This document shows positions 52,893 to 60,557 of a stretch of 64,000 nucleotides of DNA, one piece after another. This DNA is from Caldatribacterium sp964426875. GTDB taxonomy: Bacteria > Atribacterota > Atribacteria > Atribacterales > Caldatribacteriaceae. The notes beneath the pieces are model-generated. The model searched no databases and had not been told where the DNA came from. It worked only from the letters and a program-made list of their open reading frames with translations. The DNA is taken from contig CAYRSB010000005.1 of assembly GCA_964426875.1 (NCBI GenBank), positions 30,817 through 94,816 of the forward strand, in the 5' to 3' direction. The stretch's first letter is position 1; each line of letters opens with the position of its first letter. Both the position numbers and the translations under genes were made by a program.

Positions 52893-53972
52893 TTATACCT
52901 CTTTTACCTTTTTGTAGACTTTCTCTACATAAGGGGAAAGAAACGCCCTCAATACTGCTCCATACCCTGCCCGAAAGGTAACGACATCACCGACCTGGTA
53001 CACTCTCTCACTCTCTTCCACGTCCAAGACAAGGTAGTTACTCGTTGCTCCTATTATTTTAGCATGGGCGTCTTCGGAATATAACTGATTCTCATCAATG
53101 TCTTGTTTTCCCAAAGCCACAAGTACTCTTCTTCGAGGACCGTTGCTGTCTGCCGAGCATTCCTTTCCAAAGGCATCGTAGCCTCTCCTTTTGTTTTTCA
53201 GAGGCTCCTTGGTACGTACTTCAACGACCTCGGCGTAGAGCGTAAAAGCTCCTTGTCTCAGCCAGGGAATGTCTCGTTTGCGACTTATATCACTCCCAAA
53301 AAGCAGGGCTTCCCCAAAGCGTACTTCGTCCACCTCCTGTACTTTCCTGTTCTCTTCCCAGAGGACGAGGAACGTGGTACCTCCAACCGAAACGATGATT
53401 TCCCCCTTCAACTCCCTCTGCAAAAACTCTTTGACTCTTCTTAAGTGATCGATGACCTCCCCATCGGGAAGAACACCGCTCAGGCAAGCCATGGTGGTGC
53501 CAATTCCCCTTACCGAAACATGGGTAAGGCGTCGGAGATGCTCCACAATGGGTGGAAGCTCTTCGAAGAGAAGTCCTTCTCTTCCATCTCCCCCCTCCAT
53601 TGCCAGAAAAACCGGCTGAATCTTCCCTTTTCTCTGGGCTACGGTGTTCAATCTTTCCAAAATCTCGTAGTGGGACACAAAGGGAAGGACATTCTCCTCA
53701 ACGAGTGCCTCCAACTCCTCAAGCATAGGAAGACGGATGAGGGAAAGCTCTGCCCTATGCCCAAGGAGACGGCGCAACTTCAAGAGATTCGCGAGGTTAG
53801 AATCGGCAAACCTTATAAATCCCAGTTTCCATAAAACTCCAATCAGTGATGGGTCAGCCAAGAACCCTTTGGTGACCACCACCGGATTGATATTCCAGAG
53901 ACAACATTTTTCCCGGAGGGTGATGGCATTATCGCGGATAACTTCAAGGTCGATTTCAAGACAAGGATACAT
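52893..53972 (-). CDS. Alanine/ornithine racemase-fold PLP enzyme, likely ornithine racemase
   Basis: The 359-residue protein has the alanine-racemase N-terminal barrel: MYPCLEIDLEVIRDNAITL, then VVVTKGFLADP with the likely PLP lysine, RFADSNLANL, and EVRFGEALLFGSD, followed by a C-terminal beta domain. The order VTKGFLADP and the D-S-N-L-A-N-L segment match the ornithine racemase/YhfX group rather than true Alr, which is encoded separately in this window. The neighbouring argF supports an ornithine substrate. ATG at 53972 follows GGAG at 8 bases; GTG at 53981 is inside that site. The Shine-Dalgarno lies directly after the terminator U-tract. Confidence 0.8.
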   Translation of the reverse strand: MYPCLEIDLEVIRDNAITLREKCCLWNINPVVVTKGFLADPSLIGVLWKLGFIRFADSNLANLLKLRRLLGHRAELSLIRLPMLEELEALVEENVLPFVSHYEILERLNTVAQRKGKIQPVFLAMEGGDGREGLLFEELPPIVEHLRRLTHVSVRGIGTTMACLSGVLPDGEVIDHLRRVKEFLQRELKGEIIVSVGGTTFLVLWEENRKVQEVDEVRFGEALLFGSDISRKRDIPWLRQGAFTLYAEVVEVRTKEPLKNKRRGYDAFGKECSADSNGPRRRVLVALGKQDIDENQLYSEDAHAKIIGATSNYLVLDVEESERVYQVGDVVTFRAGYGAVLRAFLSPYVEKVYKKVKEV

Positions 53973-53984
53973 GAAAAACACTCC

Positions 53985-54020
53985 AAAAAAACAAAGCGCC
54001 CCAGGCCTGGGGCGCTTTGT
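53985..54020 (-). terminator. Strong terminator after rpsI, abutting the next ribosome-binding site
   Basis: A perfect 30-base palindrome (53991-54020, center CCAGGCCTGG) followed on the minus strand by a run of seven T. It is 9 bases past the rpsI stop. The next bases after the T-run are GGAG, the ribosome-binding site of the racemase gene, leaving no room for a promoter in between. Confidence 0.92.
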
Positions 54021-54029
54021 CGTGAAAGA

Positions 54030-54425
54030 CTATCGTTTGGAATACTGGAAGCGGGCACGTGCTGCCCTCTGGCCGTATTTCTTGCGCTCTTTCATCCTGG
54101 GGTCCCTGGTCAAAAGCCCGGCTTTCTTCAAGGTACTCCTCAATCCCTCATCGACAAGAAGTAAGGCTCGTGCAACACCGTGAGCCAAAGCTCCGGCCTG
54201 ACCACTTAAGCCTCCTCCTGCAACTCGGGCCTCAACGTTGAAACGCGTCTCCGTTCCAGTCAATACAAGGGGCTTTCGTGCTAAAATCTGCCAGGCAGGC
54301 CTTGGAAAGTAATCTTCAAGGCTTCTTTCGTTCACCACTATTTTCCCACTTCCCAGGGTAAGCCACACTTTGGCCACCGCGGTTTTACGCCTACCCGTTG
54401 CATAGTACTTGACCGCCACACTCAT
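54030..54425 (-). CDS. rpsI: 30S ribosomal protein S9
   Basis: Small-subunit protein S9, 131 residues. It shows YATGRRKTAVAKVWL at the N-terminus, GGGLSGQAGALAHGVARALL in the middle, and the basic C-terminal tail ERKKYGQRAARARFQYSKR that reaches the P-site tRNA in the ribosome. It overlaps rplM by 4 bases and ends the two-gene ribosomal operon. Confidence 0.98.
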   Translation of the reverse strand: MSVAVKYYATGRRKTAVAKVWLTLGSGKIVVNERSLEDYFPRPAWQILARKPLVLTGTETRFNVEARVAGGGLSGQAGALAHGVARALLLVDEGLRSTLKKAGLLTRDPRMKERKKYGQRAARARFQYSKR

Positions 54426-54871
54426 TGCTCTTCACTCCCTATCGGTAAGGGGATCGGTTTTTGCGCAGCATGAGGATGAGAAGGACCGCAGTAAACTTTG
54501 AGCTTCCGGATAAGTCTCCGACCTAACCTGTGGTGAGGAATCATTCCCCACACAGCCCTTCGAATGACCTCTTCGGGTTTTCTTGAAAGAAGGAATCCCA
54601 AGGTTTCCTCTTTAAATCCTCCGGGATAACCACTGTGTCTCCGGTAGAGCTTTTGATCTAACTTCTTTCCCGTTACCCGCACTTTCTCGGCGTTGACAAC
54701 GATGACGTAATCTCCCACGTCGAAGAAGGGCACGTAGACATTTTTGTGTTTACCCATAAGAACCATAGCAATACGAGAAGCCAAACGGCCTAACGTCTGA
54801 CCTTCGGCGTCCACAACGTACCACTTTTTTTCGATGCCCTTTAAAGACGGAACGTATGTCTTCTCCTGCAT
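54422..54871 (-). CDS. rplM: 50S ribosomal protein L13
   Basis: Large-subunit protein L13, 149 residues, with KWYVVDAEGQTLGRLASRIA, LYRRHSGYPGG and GMIPHHRLGRRLIRKLKVYCG. ATG at 54871 is placed after GGAGGAGAGG; five more upstream codons are open but fall in the ribosome-binding site. The gene is first in the rplM-rpsI operon. Confidence 0.97.
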   Translation of the reverse strand: MQEKTYVPSLKGIEKKWYVVDAEGQTLGRLASRIAMVLMGKHKNVYVPFFDVGDYVIVVNAEKVRVTGKKLDQKLYRRHSGYPGGFKEETLGFLLSRKPEEVIRRAVWGMIPHHRLGRRLIRKLKVYCGPSHPHAAQKPIPLPIGSEEQ

Positions 54872-54906
54872 TGTCCTCTCCTCCAAAGGAATGAAAGACA
54901 GATTGA

Positions 54907-54935
54907 ATTGTAAAGAAGCCCAGAGAAATTGTCAA
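54907..54935 (-). promoter_or_regulatory. Consensus sigma-70 promoter for rplM-rpsI
   Basis: Minus strand: perfect TTGACA (54930-54935), 17-base spacer, TACAAT (54907-54912). Immediately upstream is an A/T tract (TTTTTTTT at 54936-54944) of the kind that can act as an UP element or help end the preceding transcript. The leader to the rplM ATG is about 30 bases. Confidence 0.9.
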
Positions 54936-54956
54936 GAAAAAAAATCGTACACACCC

Positions 54957-56513
54957 TCAAGAAGAGGACTCCACCCGGGCAGAGACTTCGTGCATGAGCT
55001 CTTTCAACTGAAAGTAACTTCGGACATAACGATCGTAGTAGAAGAGATACATTTCGTGATTGTCTCTGTTTGGGTAAATCTGGCCTGAAATCTGAACCAT
55101 TTTGAGGGTAGCCTCGGGAATGCTGTCGTAAAATCCAACCCCCACAGCCGCATAAATTGCGGTACCTAAGGTGCTTGCCTCCTCCACAGTAGTAAGGTAA
55201 ATCGGAATATTTGCCACATCGGCGTGAATCTGAAGCCAGAGCTTGCTACGAGCCCCTGCGCCACTCACGTACATCTCTTCCACCTCGAATCCCGACTGAG
55301 CCAGGGTCTTTAGGATGTGATAAGTTCCATAGGCAGTTCCCTCATATATGGCTCTCAGAACATGAGCTTTGGTGTGACTCAGAGAAAGTCCCCAGAGAGC
55401 ACCCCGGGCAAGGGGGTCCTGGTAGGGACTCCTATTCCCCTGAAAGTAATCAAGAAGAACAAGTCCATCAGATCCCGGAGACACCTGAGCCACTATACGA
55501 TCCAAAAGCACAAAAAGGTCCTCTCCCAGCTCACCAGCCTCAGCGCATTCCTCCCGAGCAAAGTTGTCTACAAACCACTTGATCACCGAGCCGGTCGAAC
55601 TCTGACCTCCTTCAAGAATCCACATATTCGGCAGTACCGCCCCATGATAAGGGCCCCAGATTCCGGGGCTAAAGATGGGGCGCTCTGAAAGTGCAAGATG
55701 GCACGTTGAGGGACCAATGACCATGGCCAGACGCTGGGGATGGACGACATCAAGCCCCACCATGGCGGCGTATGCATCTATTCCTCCCTGAACGACCGGA
55801 GTACCGGGAATGAGCCCCAGGTCATAAGCAGCACGCTTGCTCAGTTCCCCCACTTTTTCCCCTACGGGAATAAGCTCGCGGGGCCACTTTTGCAAGAGTT
55901 CCTCAAAGTGCAAGTCCCGAAGAAGGGATACCGGCCACCCTCCTTCCGGAGGGCAGTAATTCCACTTACAAATAGCATTGTTGAGCGAAGTGACCCAACG
56001 ATCAGTAAGCTTAAAAACAATCCAGTTTTGGGCCTCCACAATATAATCGGCATTAGCAAAAACGTCTGGAAGGTTCTCTTTGAGCCACAAAGCCTTGGGG
56101 ATCATCCACTCTGGGGACTCATGCCCCCCGGCATATTTCAGAATGGGATTCCCTGTGGCGTTGATCCGTTCTGCCTGATCGAAAGCGCGTACATCCATCC
56201 ACATAATGGCCCTGTACTTGGGGTTACCAAAGCGGTCCACTGGAAGCACGGTACAGGAACTCGTGCTCACGCTTAAAGCCGCAATCTCTTCCGGATGCAC
56301 CTCCCCCTCAAAAAGACACCGTCGCACAGCATCCTGAATGCCCTTCCACCAATCCATTGGGTCTTGCTCTGCCCATCCTGGTCGAGGATGGTACTCGGGA
56401 TAGGAGTAAAAAGACAGGGCCACAATGTTTCCCCGAGCATCAAAAATGCCACTGCGAAGCCCCTGAGTACCTACATCGATACCCAAAAAGTACGGGGGTT
56501 TCGTGTTCGCCAT
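54957..56513 (-). CDS. FGGY-family carbohydrate kinase
   Basis: ATP-dependent sugar kinase of 518 residues with the ASKHA fold. Features are LGIDVGTQGLRSGIFDARGN at the N-terminus, WAEQDPMDWWKGI, WMDVRAFDQAERIN, GGHESPEWMIPKALWLKEN and a C-terminal VSGAGARSKLWLQIHADV. The WMDVRA and SPEW motifs favour the ribulokinase-like (pentulose) branch over glycerol kinase, but the substrate cannot be fixed. It stands alone with AAGGAGG eight bases before its ATG; no pathway partner is next to it. It shares a short divergent promoter region with the Mut7-C gene. Confidence 0.88.
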   Translation of the reverse strand: MANTKPPYFLGIDVGTQGLRSGIFDARGNIVALSFYSYPEYHPRPGWAEQDPMDWWKGIQDAVRRCLFEGEVHPEEIAALSVSTSSCTVLPVDRFGNPKYRAIMWMDVRAFDQAERINATGNPILKYAGGHESPEWMIPKALWLKENLPDVFANADYIVEAQNWIVFKLTDRWVTSLNNAICKWNYCPPEGGWPVSLLRDLHFEELLQKWPRELIPVGEKVGELSKRAAYDLGLIPGTPVVQGGIDAYAAMVGLDVVHPQRLAMVIGPSTCHLALSERPIFSPGIWGPYHGAVLPNMWILEGGQSSTGSVIKWFVDNFAREECAEAGELGEDLFVLLDRIVAQVSPGSDGLVLLDYFQGNRSPYQDPLARGALWGLSLSHTKAHVLRAIYEGTAYGTYHILKTLAQSGFEVEEMYVSGAGARSKLWLQIHADVANIPIYLTTVEEASTLGTAIYAAVGVGFYDSIPEATLKMVQISGQIYPNRDNHEMYLFYYDRYVRSYFQLKELMHEVSARVESSS

Positions 56514-56545
56514 TGAAGAAACCTCCTTGTCTTCCCTCCTTCAAG

Positions 56546-56563
56546 GAGTATGGTAGAATACTC
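56546..56563 (+). promoter_or_regulatory. Extended -10 promoter with overlapping inverted repeat
   Basis: TGgTAGAAT (TG at 56551-56552, -10 at 56554-56559) forms an extended -10 element 9 bases before the Mut7-C ATG. It is framed by the inverted repeat GAGTAT-N6-ATACTC (56546-56563), which could bind a regulator that also affects the divergent kinase gene. Confidence 0.5.
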
Positions 56564-56568
56564 TCTGC

Positions 56569-57024
56569 ATGGAGACGACGCGTTTCTTAGCCGACTGCAT
56601 GTTAGGCAAGCTTGTCCGATGGCTACGGATTCTGGGGTACGATGTTGCCTATTTTCGCTACCTTGAAGACAACAAACTTCTCGCCATAGCCTTGCTGGAA
56701 AAACGTGTTCTCCTTACCAAAGACAGGACTCTGGCAGCTTTGGGAAGAGAATGGGCCTACTACGTGAGAGGAGAAACCCTTCCGGAACAGCTGCTTGAAT
56801 TGAAGAACACCTTTGGTCTTACCTTCTCTCTTCCACCTCGCTGCCCTCTCTGCAATGTGCCCCTCCAGGACGTTCCACCGGAAGAAGCGAAAAGAGATGT
56901 CCCTCTTTTCGTGTCCGTGAGTTTTCATTCTTTTCGGCGTTGCCCCTCGTGTGGAAAAGTTTTTTGGCCAGGAACCCACTGGAACAAAATCCAAAAAATC
57001 TGCCAGAGGTTCCTGACCGACTGA
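56569..57024 (+). CDS. Mut7-C RNase-domain protein
   Basis: The only plus-strand protein gene, 151 residues. The N-terminal part (FLADCMLGKLVRWLRILGYD and LLTKDRTLA) matches the Mut7-C domain, a PIN-like ribonuclease fold with conserved aspartates. The C-terminal half has a two-pair zinc ribbon (CPLCNVPL and CPSCGKVFWPGTHW). The cellular role of these stand-alone bacterial proteins is not established. No Shine-Dalgarno precedes the ATG, and the -10 element ends 9 bases upstream, so the message may be leaderless. It converges on pgk with a 4-base gap. Confidence 0.85.
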   Translation: METTRFLADCMLGKLVRWLRILGYDVAYFRYLEDNKLLAIALLEKRVLLTKDRTLAALGREWAYYVRGETLPEQLLELKNTFGLTFSLPPRCPLCNVPLQDVPPEEAKRDVPLFVSVSFHSFRRCPSCGKVFWPGTHWNKIQKICQRFLTD

Positions 57025-57028
57025 GACC

Positions 57029-58222
57029 CTACTTGTTCAAGAGAACCTCCACCCCAGGGAGCGGACGCCCTTCAACAAATTCCAAAGATGCTCCTCCACC
57101 GGTGGAAATATGGGTTATCTTGCTCTCTACTCCGGCCTTCTTTATGGCCGCCACCGTGTCTCCTCCGCCTACCACTACTATAGCTCCACTCTCGGCAACC
57201 TTCCTGGCAATCTCTGTGGTTCCCCGAGCGAAAACGTCAACCTCAAAAAGACCTAAGGGACCGTTCCAGAAAATGGTCTTCGCTCCCTGAATGTACTTGC
57301 CGAACTTCTCTATCGTTTTCGGACCAATGTCGTACCCACCCATGTCCCGAGGAATCTTGTCCCAGTCCACCACCCTGGTTTCAATGCCCTCTTCACCCTC
57401 AGGAGCAACAATAAAGTCCTCAGGGAGTTCAAGTCTGACTCCCTTTGCCTTTGCCGTCTCAAGAATCTTTCGTGCTTCTTCAATCATGCCTTCCTCAAGA
57501 AGTGATTTCCCAATCTCGTAACCCATTGCCTTAATGAAGGTATACGCCATACCCCCTCCGATGAGGAGGACGTCGACTTTCTCAAGGAGTTTTTGAAGAA
57601 CCCCGATCTTGCTTGAAACCTTTGCCCCTCCCAGAATGGCCAGGAAAGGACGAACCGGGTTGTTGAGTTTCTCTCCCAAGGCTTCCAGTTCTTTCTCCAT
57701 CAGGAAACCAGCATAGGCTGGTAAGAAACGAGCCACCCCAGCAGTGGAAGCATGAGCACGATGGGCAGCACCAAAAGCATCGTTGACATAAACATCGGCA
57801 AGCTCCGCCAGTGCTCGAGCAAAATTTTCGTCGTTTGCTTCCTCCTCAGGGTAAAATCGGACATTTTCCAGGAGCAATACTTCACCGCTCTTGAGCTGGG
57901 CGACTGCCTTTCTAACATTTTCCCCGACACATTCGTTCACCTTGTACACCCTCCGCCCCAGAAGCTCCTCCAATCTCCTGGCAATCGGATCCATTCGGAA
58001 CTCGTCGCTCGGCTTCCCTTTTGGCCGACCAAGGTGCGACACGAGAATAACCCGAGCGCCCCTTTCAAGAAGGAACTTGATGGTTGGGAGACTTTCAACA
58101 ATTCTCGTGTCATCGGTGATGTTCCGATTCTCATCGAGAGGAACATTAAAATCTACTCTGACGAGCACCCTCTTCCCCTGCAACTCACCCTCTGGAATGT
58201 CTCGAATCGTCTTTTTATTCAT
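57029..58222 (-). CDS. pgk: Phosphoglycerate kinase
   Basis: Makes ATP from 1,3-bisphosphoglycerate. The 397 residues carry RVLVRVDFNVPLDENRN, the substrate-binding HLGRPKGKP and NDAFGAAHRAHAS, and the nucleotide-binding FWNGPLGLFEVDVFA and VVVGGGDTVAA. ATG at 58222 follows GGGGG; a GTG seven codons earlier is rejected. It is not fused to tpiA as in some thermophiles, and it lies 42 kb away from gap-tpiA. No terminator follows; it converges directly on the Mut7-C gene. Confidence 0.97.
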   Translation of the reverse strand: MNKKTIRDIPEGELQGKRVLVRVDFNVPLDENRNITDDTRIVESLPTIKFLLERGARVILVSHLGRPKGKPSDEFRMDPIARRLEELLGRRVYKVNECVGENVRKAVAQLKSGEVLLLENVRFYPEEEANDENFARALAELADVYVNDAFGAAHRAHASTAGVARFLPAYAGFLMEKELEALGEKLNNPVRPFLAILGGAKVSSKIGVLQKLLEKVDVLLIGGGMAYTFIKAMGYEIGKSLLEEGMIEEARKILETAKAKGVRLELPEDFIVAPEGEEGIETRVVDWDKIPRDMGGYDIGPKTIEKFGKYIQGAKTIFWNGPLGLFEVDVFARGTTEIARKVAESGAIVVVGGGDTVAAIKKAGVESKITHISTGGGASLEFVEGRPLPGVEVLLNK

Positions 58223-58239
58223 ACTGTGCACACCCCCAT

Positions 58240-58674
58240 TCACTTGTTTTCCAAAAAAGCCTGAAGCAACCGTACCCTACTCACTACACCTATGACTCGT
58301 CCTTCTTTCACAACTGGCACGAGATCAAAGGCGGTATTTTGCAAAACCTCGAGCGCATCTTCAATATCGTCTTCGGCAGCCAGGTACTCTACATCTTCGG
58401 TCATAAATTCGGAAACCTCACGTCCAGCAAACTCCCGCAGCTTTTCCCGAATGGCGCTGAGAAGGTTACCCGAAAGGGGAACTTCCTTGTAAGCTTCTTC
58501 AAGGAGCTGCTGAAAGAAAGCGTGAGCTGAAAAGTACCCTACAAGCCTCTGCTCCAAGTCCACCACCGGAACGCCGTTTACCTTCCTTCGTATCATGGAC
58601 TGTATGACATCATGGAGAGTATCAAAGTCGCTTACTGTAGGTGCTTCGGGTAACATGATTTCCTCTACCAGCAC
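58240..58674 (-). CDS. CBS-domain pair protein
   Basis: A free-standing pair of CBS domains, 144 residues: one at about 5-60 (APTVSDFDTLHDVIQSMI, VNGVPVVDLEQRLVGYFS) and one at about 88-144 (FMTEDVEYLAAEDDIEDALE, FDLVPVVKEGRVIGVVSRV). Such pairs usually sense adenosyl ligands and control other proteins. The linker between them (EAYKEVPLSGNLLSAIREK) is longer than usual. What it regulates is unknown; it sits between a rhomboid protease and pgk, in the same direction. Confidence 0.85.
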   Translation of the reverse strand: MLVEEIMLPEAPTVSDFDTLHDVIQSMIRRKVNGVPVVDLEQRLVGYFSAHAFFQQLLEEAYKEVPLSGNLLSAIREKLREFAGREVSEFMTEDVEYLAAEDDIEDALEVLQNTAFDLVPVVKEGRVIGVVSRVRLLQAFLENK

Positions 58675-58693
58675 TTTTATTCCCCCTCAAACC

Positions 58694-59380
58694 CTACCAG
58701 TGCATTTTGCGGTATGTCTGTACAGCAAAAATTCTACACCACAAGGCTCCTACCACAAAACCACTTACGTGGGCAAACCAGGCTACACCACTGTATCCGG
58801 GAAAGCCTAAGGAAACTATAGCATATATAGTCTGCAGAATGACCCAAAAACCTAAATAAATTGCCGCCGGAATCCTCATAAACTGAACAAAAAAGCCCCA
58901 AAACACTAAGGTAATTATACGAGCACCGGGGAAAAGGAGAAAGTACCCTCCCATGATTCCAGCGATTGCGCCACTGGCACCCACCGTTGGGATAAGAGAA
59001 GAGGAAAAGACCAAGGCATGGGAAAGCCCTGCCACGCAACCACACCCGAGGTAAAAGAGAAGAAAGTGCCCCTTTCCAAGGAAATCCTCTACGTTGTTTC
59101 CAAAAATCCAGAGATACCACATATTGGACAGGAGATGGAGGAAACTCCCGTGGAGAAAAATAGAAGTCAGGAGAGTCAAAGCCGGGGGGATAGGGGTGCC
59201 GTGGAGAAATTGAGCCTTACCCCACAAAAAGGCAGGCACAAGCCCTGCCTGAAAAAAGAAAGCTCCCTGCCCCTTACCGAGGCTTTGCTCATATATGAAG
59301 ACCACGACATTTGCAACAATTAAAAGTACCGTAATGACAGGGAAACGACGAGTTGGCAACTCATCACGAATCGGAATCAT
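58694..59380 (-). CDS. Rhomboid family intramembrane serine protease
   Basis: Polytopic membrane protease, 228 residues with about six hydrophobic helices. The catalytic Ser is Ser136 in GASGAIAG and the His is His204 in WFAHVSGFVVGAL; the HGSFLHLLSNMWYLWIFG segment supplies the oxyanion-side residues. Both catalytic residues are present, so it is expected to be active. Substrates are unknown. It lies 31 bases after hemW. Confidence 0.92.
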   Translation of the reverse strand: MIPIRDELPTRRFPVITVLLIVANVVVFIYEQSLGKGQGAFFFQAGLVPAFLWGKAQFLHGTPIPPALTLLTSIFLHGSFLHLLSNMWYLWIFGNNVEDFLGKGHFLLFYLGCGCVAGLSHALVFSSSLIPTVGASGAIAGIMGGYFLLFPGARIITLVFWGFFVQFMRIPAAIYLGFWVILQTIYAIVSLGFPGYSGVAWFAHVSGFVVGALWCRIFAVQTYRKMHW

Positions 59381-59411
59381 GGCTTAAAAATATTCCACCC
59401 CGTCGACAAAG

Positions 59412-60557
59412 TCAAGCCTTCTTCATACCCCTTATCAGAATCTCCCCGAGGACCTGGTTACAGAGGAGAAAGCCTTCAGAAGAGAGATAGACCCGCCCGT
59501 TTTCCTCCTTTGCCAATCCTTCTTGAACCATGGTTCTGAGAAACTCTATAAGCTCTTCTTTCCCCAAGGCTTGGAGTTCTTGGAGAAGTACTCCCTTCGC
59601 CATTCGAAAAGAGAGTATCACACTCTCCAGAGTCTTGGCTTCTGGGGAAAGAGTCTCTTCAAAAACTACCGGCAACGTGCCTCTTTGAATCATACGAGTG
59701 TAGCTTGAGAGAGAGTCAGCATTCTTCTGTCTTTTCCCAAAAAGATGCGTCCAAGCAGAGGGGCCAAGTCCTACGTACTCTTTGTTGCTCCAATACAAGA
59801 GGTTATGTCGACACTCAAAACCCGGTAGGGCAAAATTGGAAATTTCATAGTGAAGATAGCCCTCACGATGCAACCTCTCTTCCGCAAAACGGAAAAGATA
59901 ACACTGCTCATCCGAAGAAGGAAGGAGGCGCCTATGGCGGTAGAAAAAGGAGAAAAGGGGGACCTTAAAGCCTATGGTCAAGTTATAAAGGGAAAGGTGG
60001 GGTGGGGAGTAGGAAATGGCCTTTTCCAGATCTTCTCGCCAAACATCAAAGTTCTGGAGGGGAAGACCGTAAATAAGATCGATATTCCAATTGCTCCACC
60101 CACTCTTGCACACAGTATAGAGAGCTCTGTGAAGGGCATCCGGGGCACTGTTGCGGCCAAGGAAGAGGAGATAACGAGGATTAAAAGATTGTATGCCGAT
60201 ACTGAGGCGAGAAATGCCAACCTCTCTCCATTCTTCAAGTCTCTCCCAAGAGATCTCCTGGGGGTTAACCTCAAGTGTTACTTCGAGAGAAGGTGGAAGA
60301 ACAAAGAGGGCCTGTAATTCTTTGAAAAATTCGGAAAAGAAAAATGACTTGCAGAGAGAGGGAGTCCCTCCCCCGAAGTACACACTCTGCACCGTCCAAC
60401 CCGAAAGGCTATCCTTCTGTGCCCGTATTCCGAGTTCTGAAAGCAGGAGCCTTAGATAGGCTTTTTCCTCTTCTTTAAGGGGGTAAGAAACAAAATCGCA
60501 GTAGCGACATTTCTGGAGGCAGAAAGGAACGTGAACGTAGATTCCAAGGGTTTTCAT
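59412..60557 (-). CDS. hemW: Radical SAM heme chaperone HemW-like protein
   Basis: The 381 residues start MKTLGIYVHVPFCLQKCRYCDF, with the CxxxCxxC radical-SAM cluster site. VYFGGGTPSL, EVNPQEISWERL, GISRLSIGIQSFN and the HemW-type HYEISNFALPGFECRHN follow, with a C-terminal winged-helix part. HemW proteins hand heme to partners and are often mislabelled as coproporphyrinogen oxidase. ATG at 60557 overlaps the lepA stop by 4 bases; the frame is open about 97 codons more but inside lepA. The lepA-hemW order is a well-known pair. Confidence 0.93.
   Translation of the reverse strand: MKTLGIYVHVPFCLQKCRYCDFVSYPLKEEEKAYLRLLLSELGIRAQKDSLSGWTVQSVYFGGGTPSLCKSFFFSEFFKELQALFVLPPSLEVTLEVNPQEISWERLEEWREVGISRLSIGIQSFNPRYLLFLGRNSAPDALHRALYTVCKSGWSNWNIDLIYGLPLQNFDVWREDLEKAISYSPPHLSLYNLTIGFKVPLFSFFYRHRRLLPSSDEQCYLFRFAEERLHREGYLHYEISNFALPGFECRHNLLYWSNKEYVGLGPSAWTHLFGKRQKNADSLSSYTRMIQRGTLPVVFEETLSPEAKTLESVILSFRMAKGVLLQELQALGKEELIEFLRTMVQEGLAKEENGRVYLSSEGFLLCNQVLGEILIRGMKKA

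Noticed and set aside
54750..54935. A 61-codon minus-strand frame overlapping the rplM start and promoter.
   Set aside because: It covers a consensus promoter and the rplM ribosome site and has no independent support.
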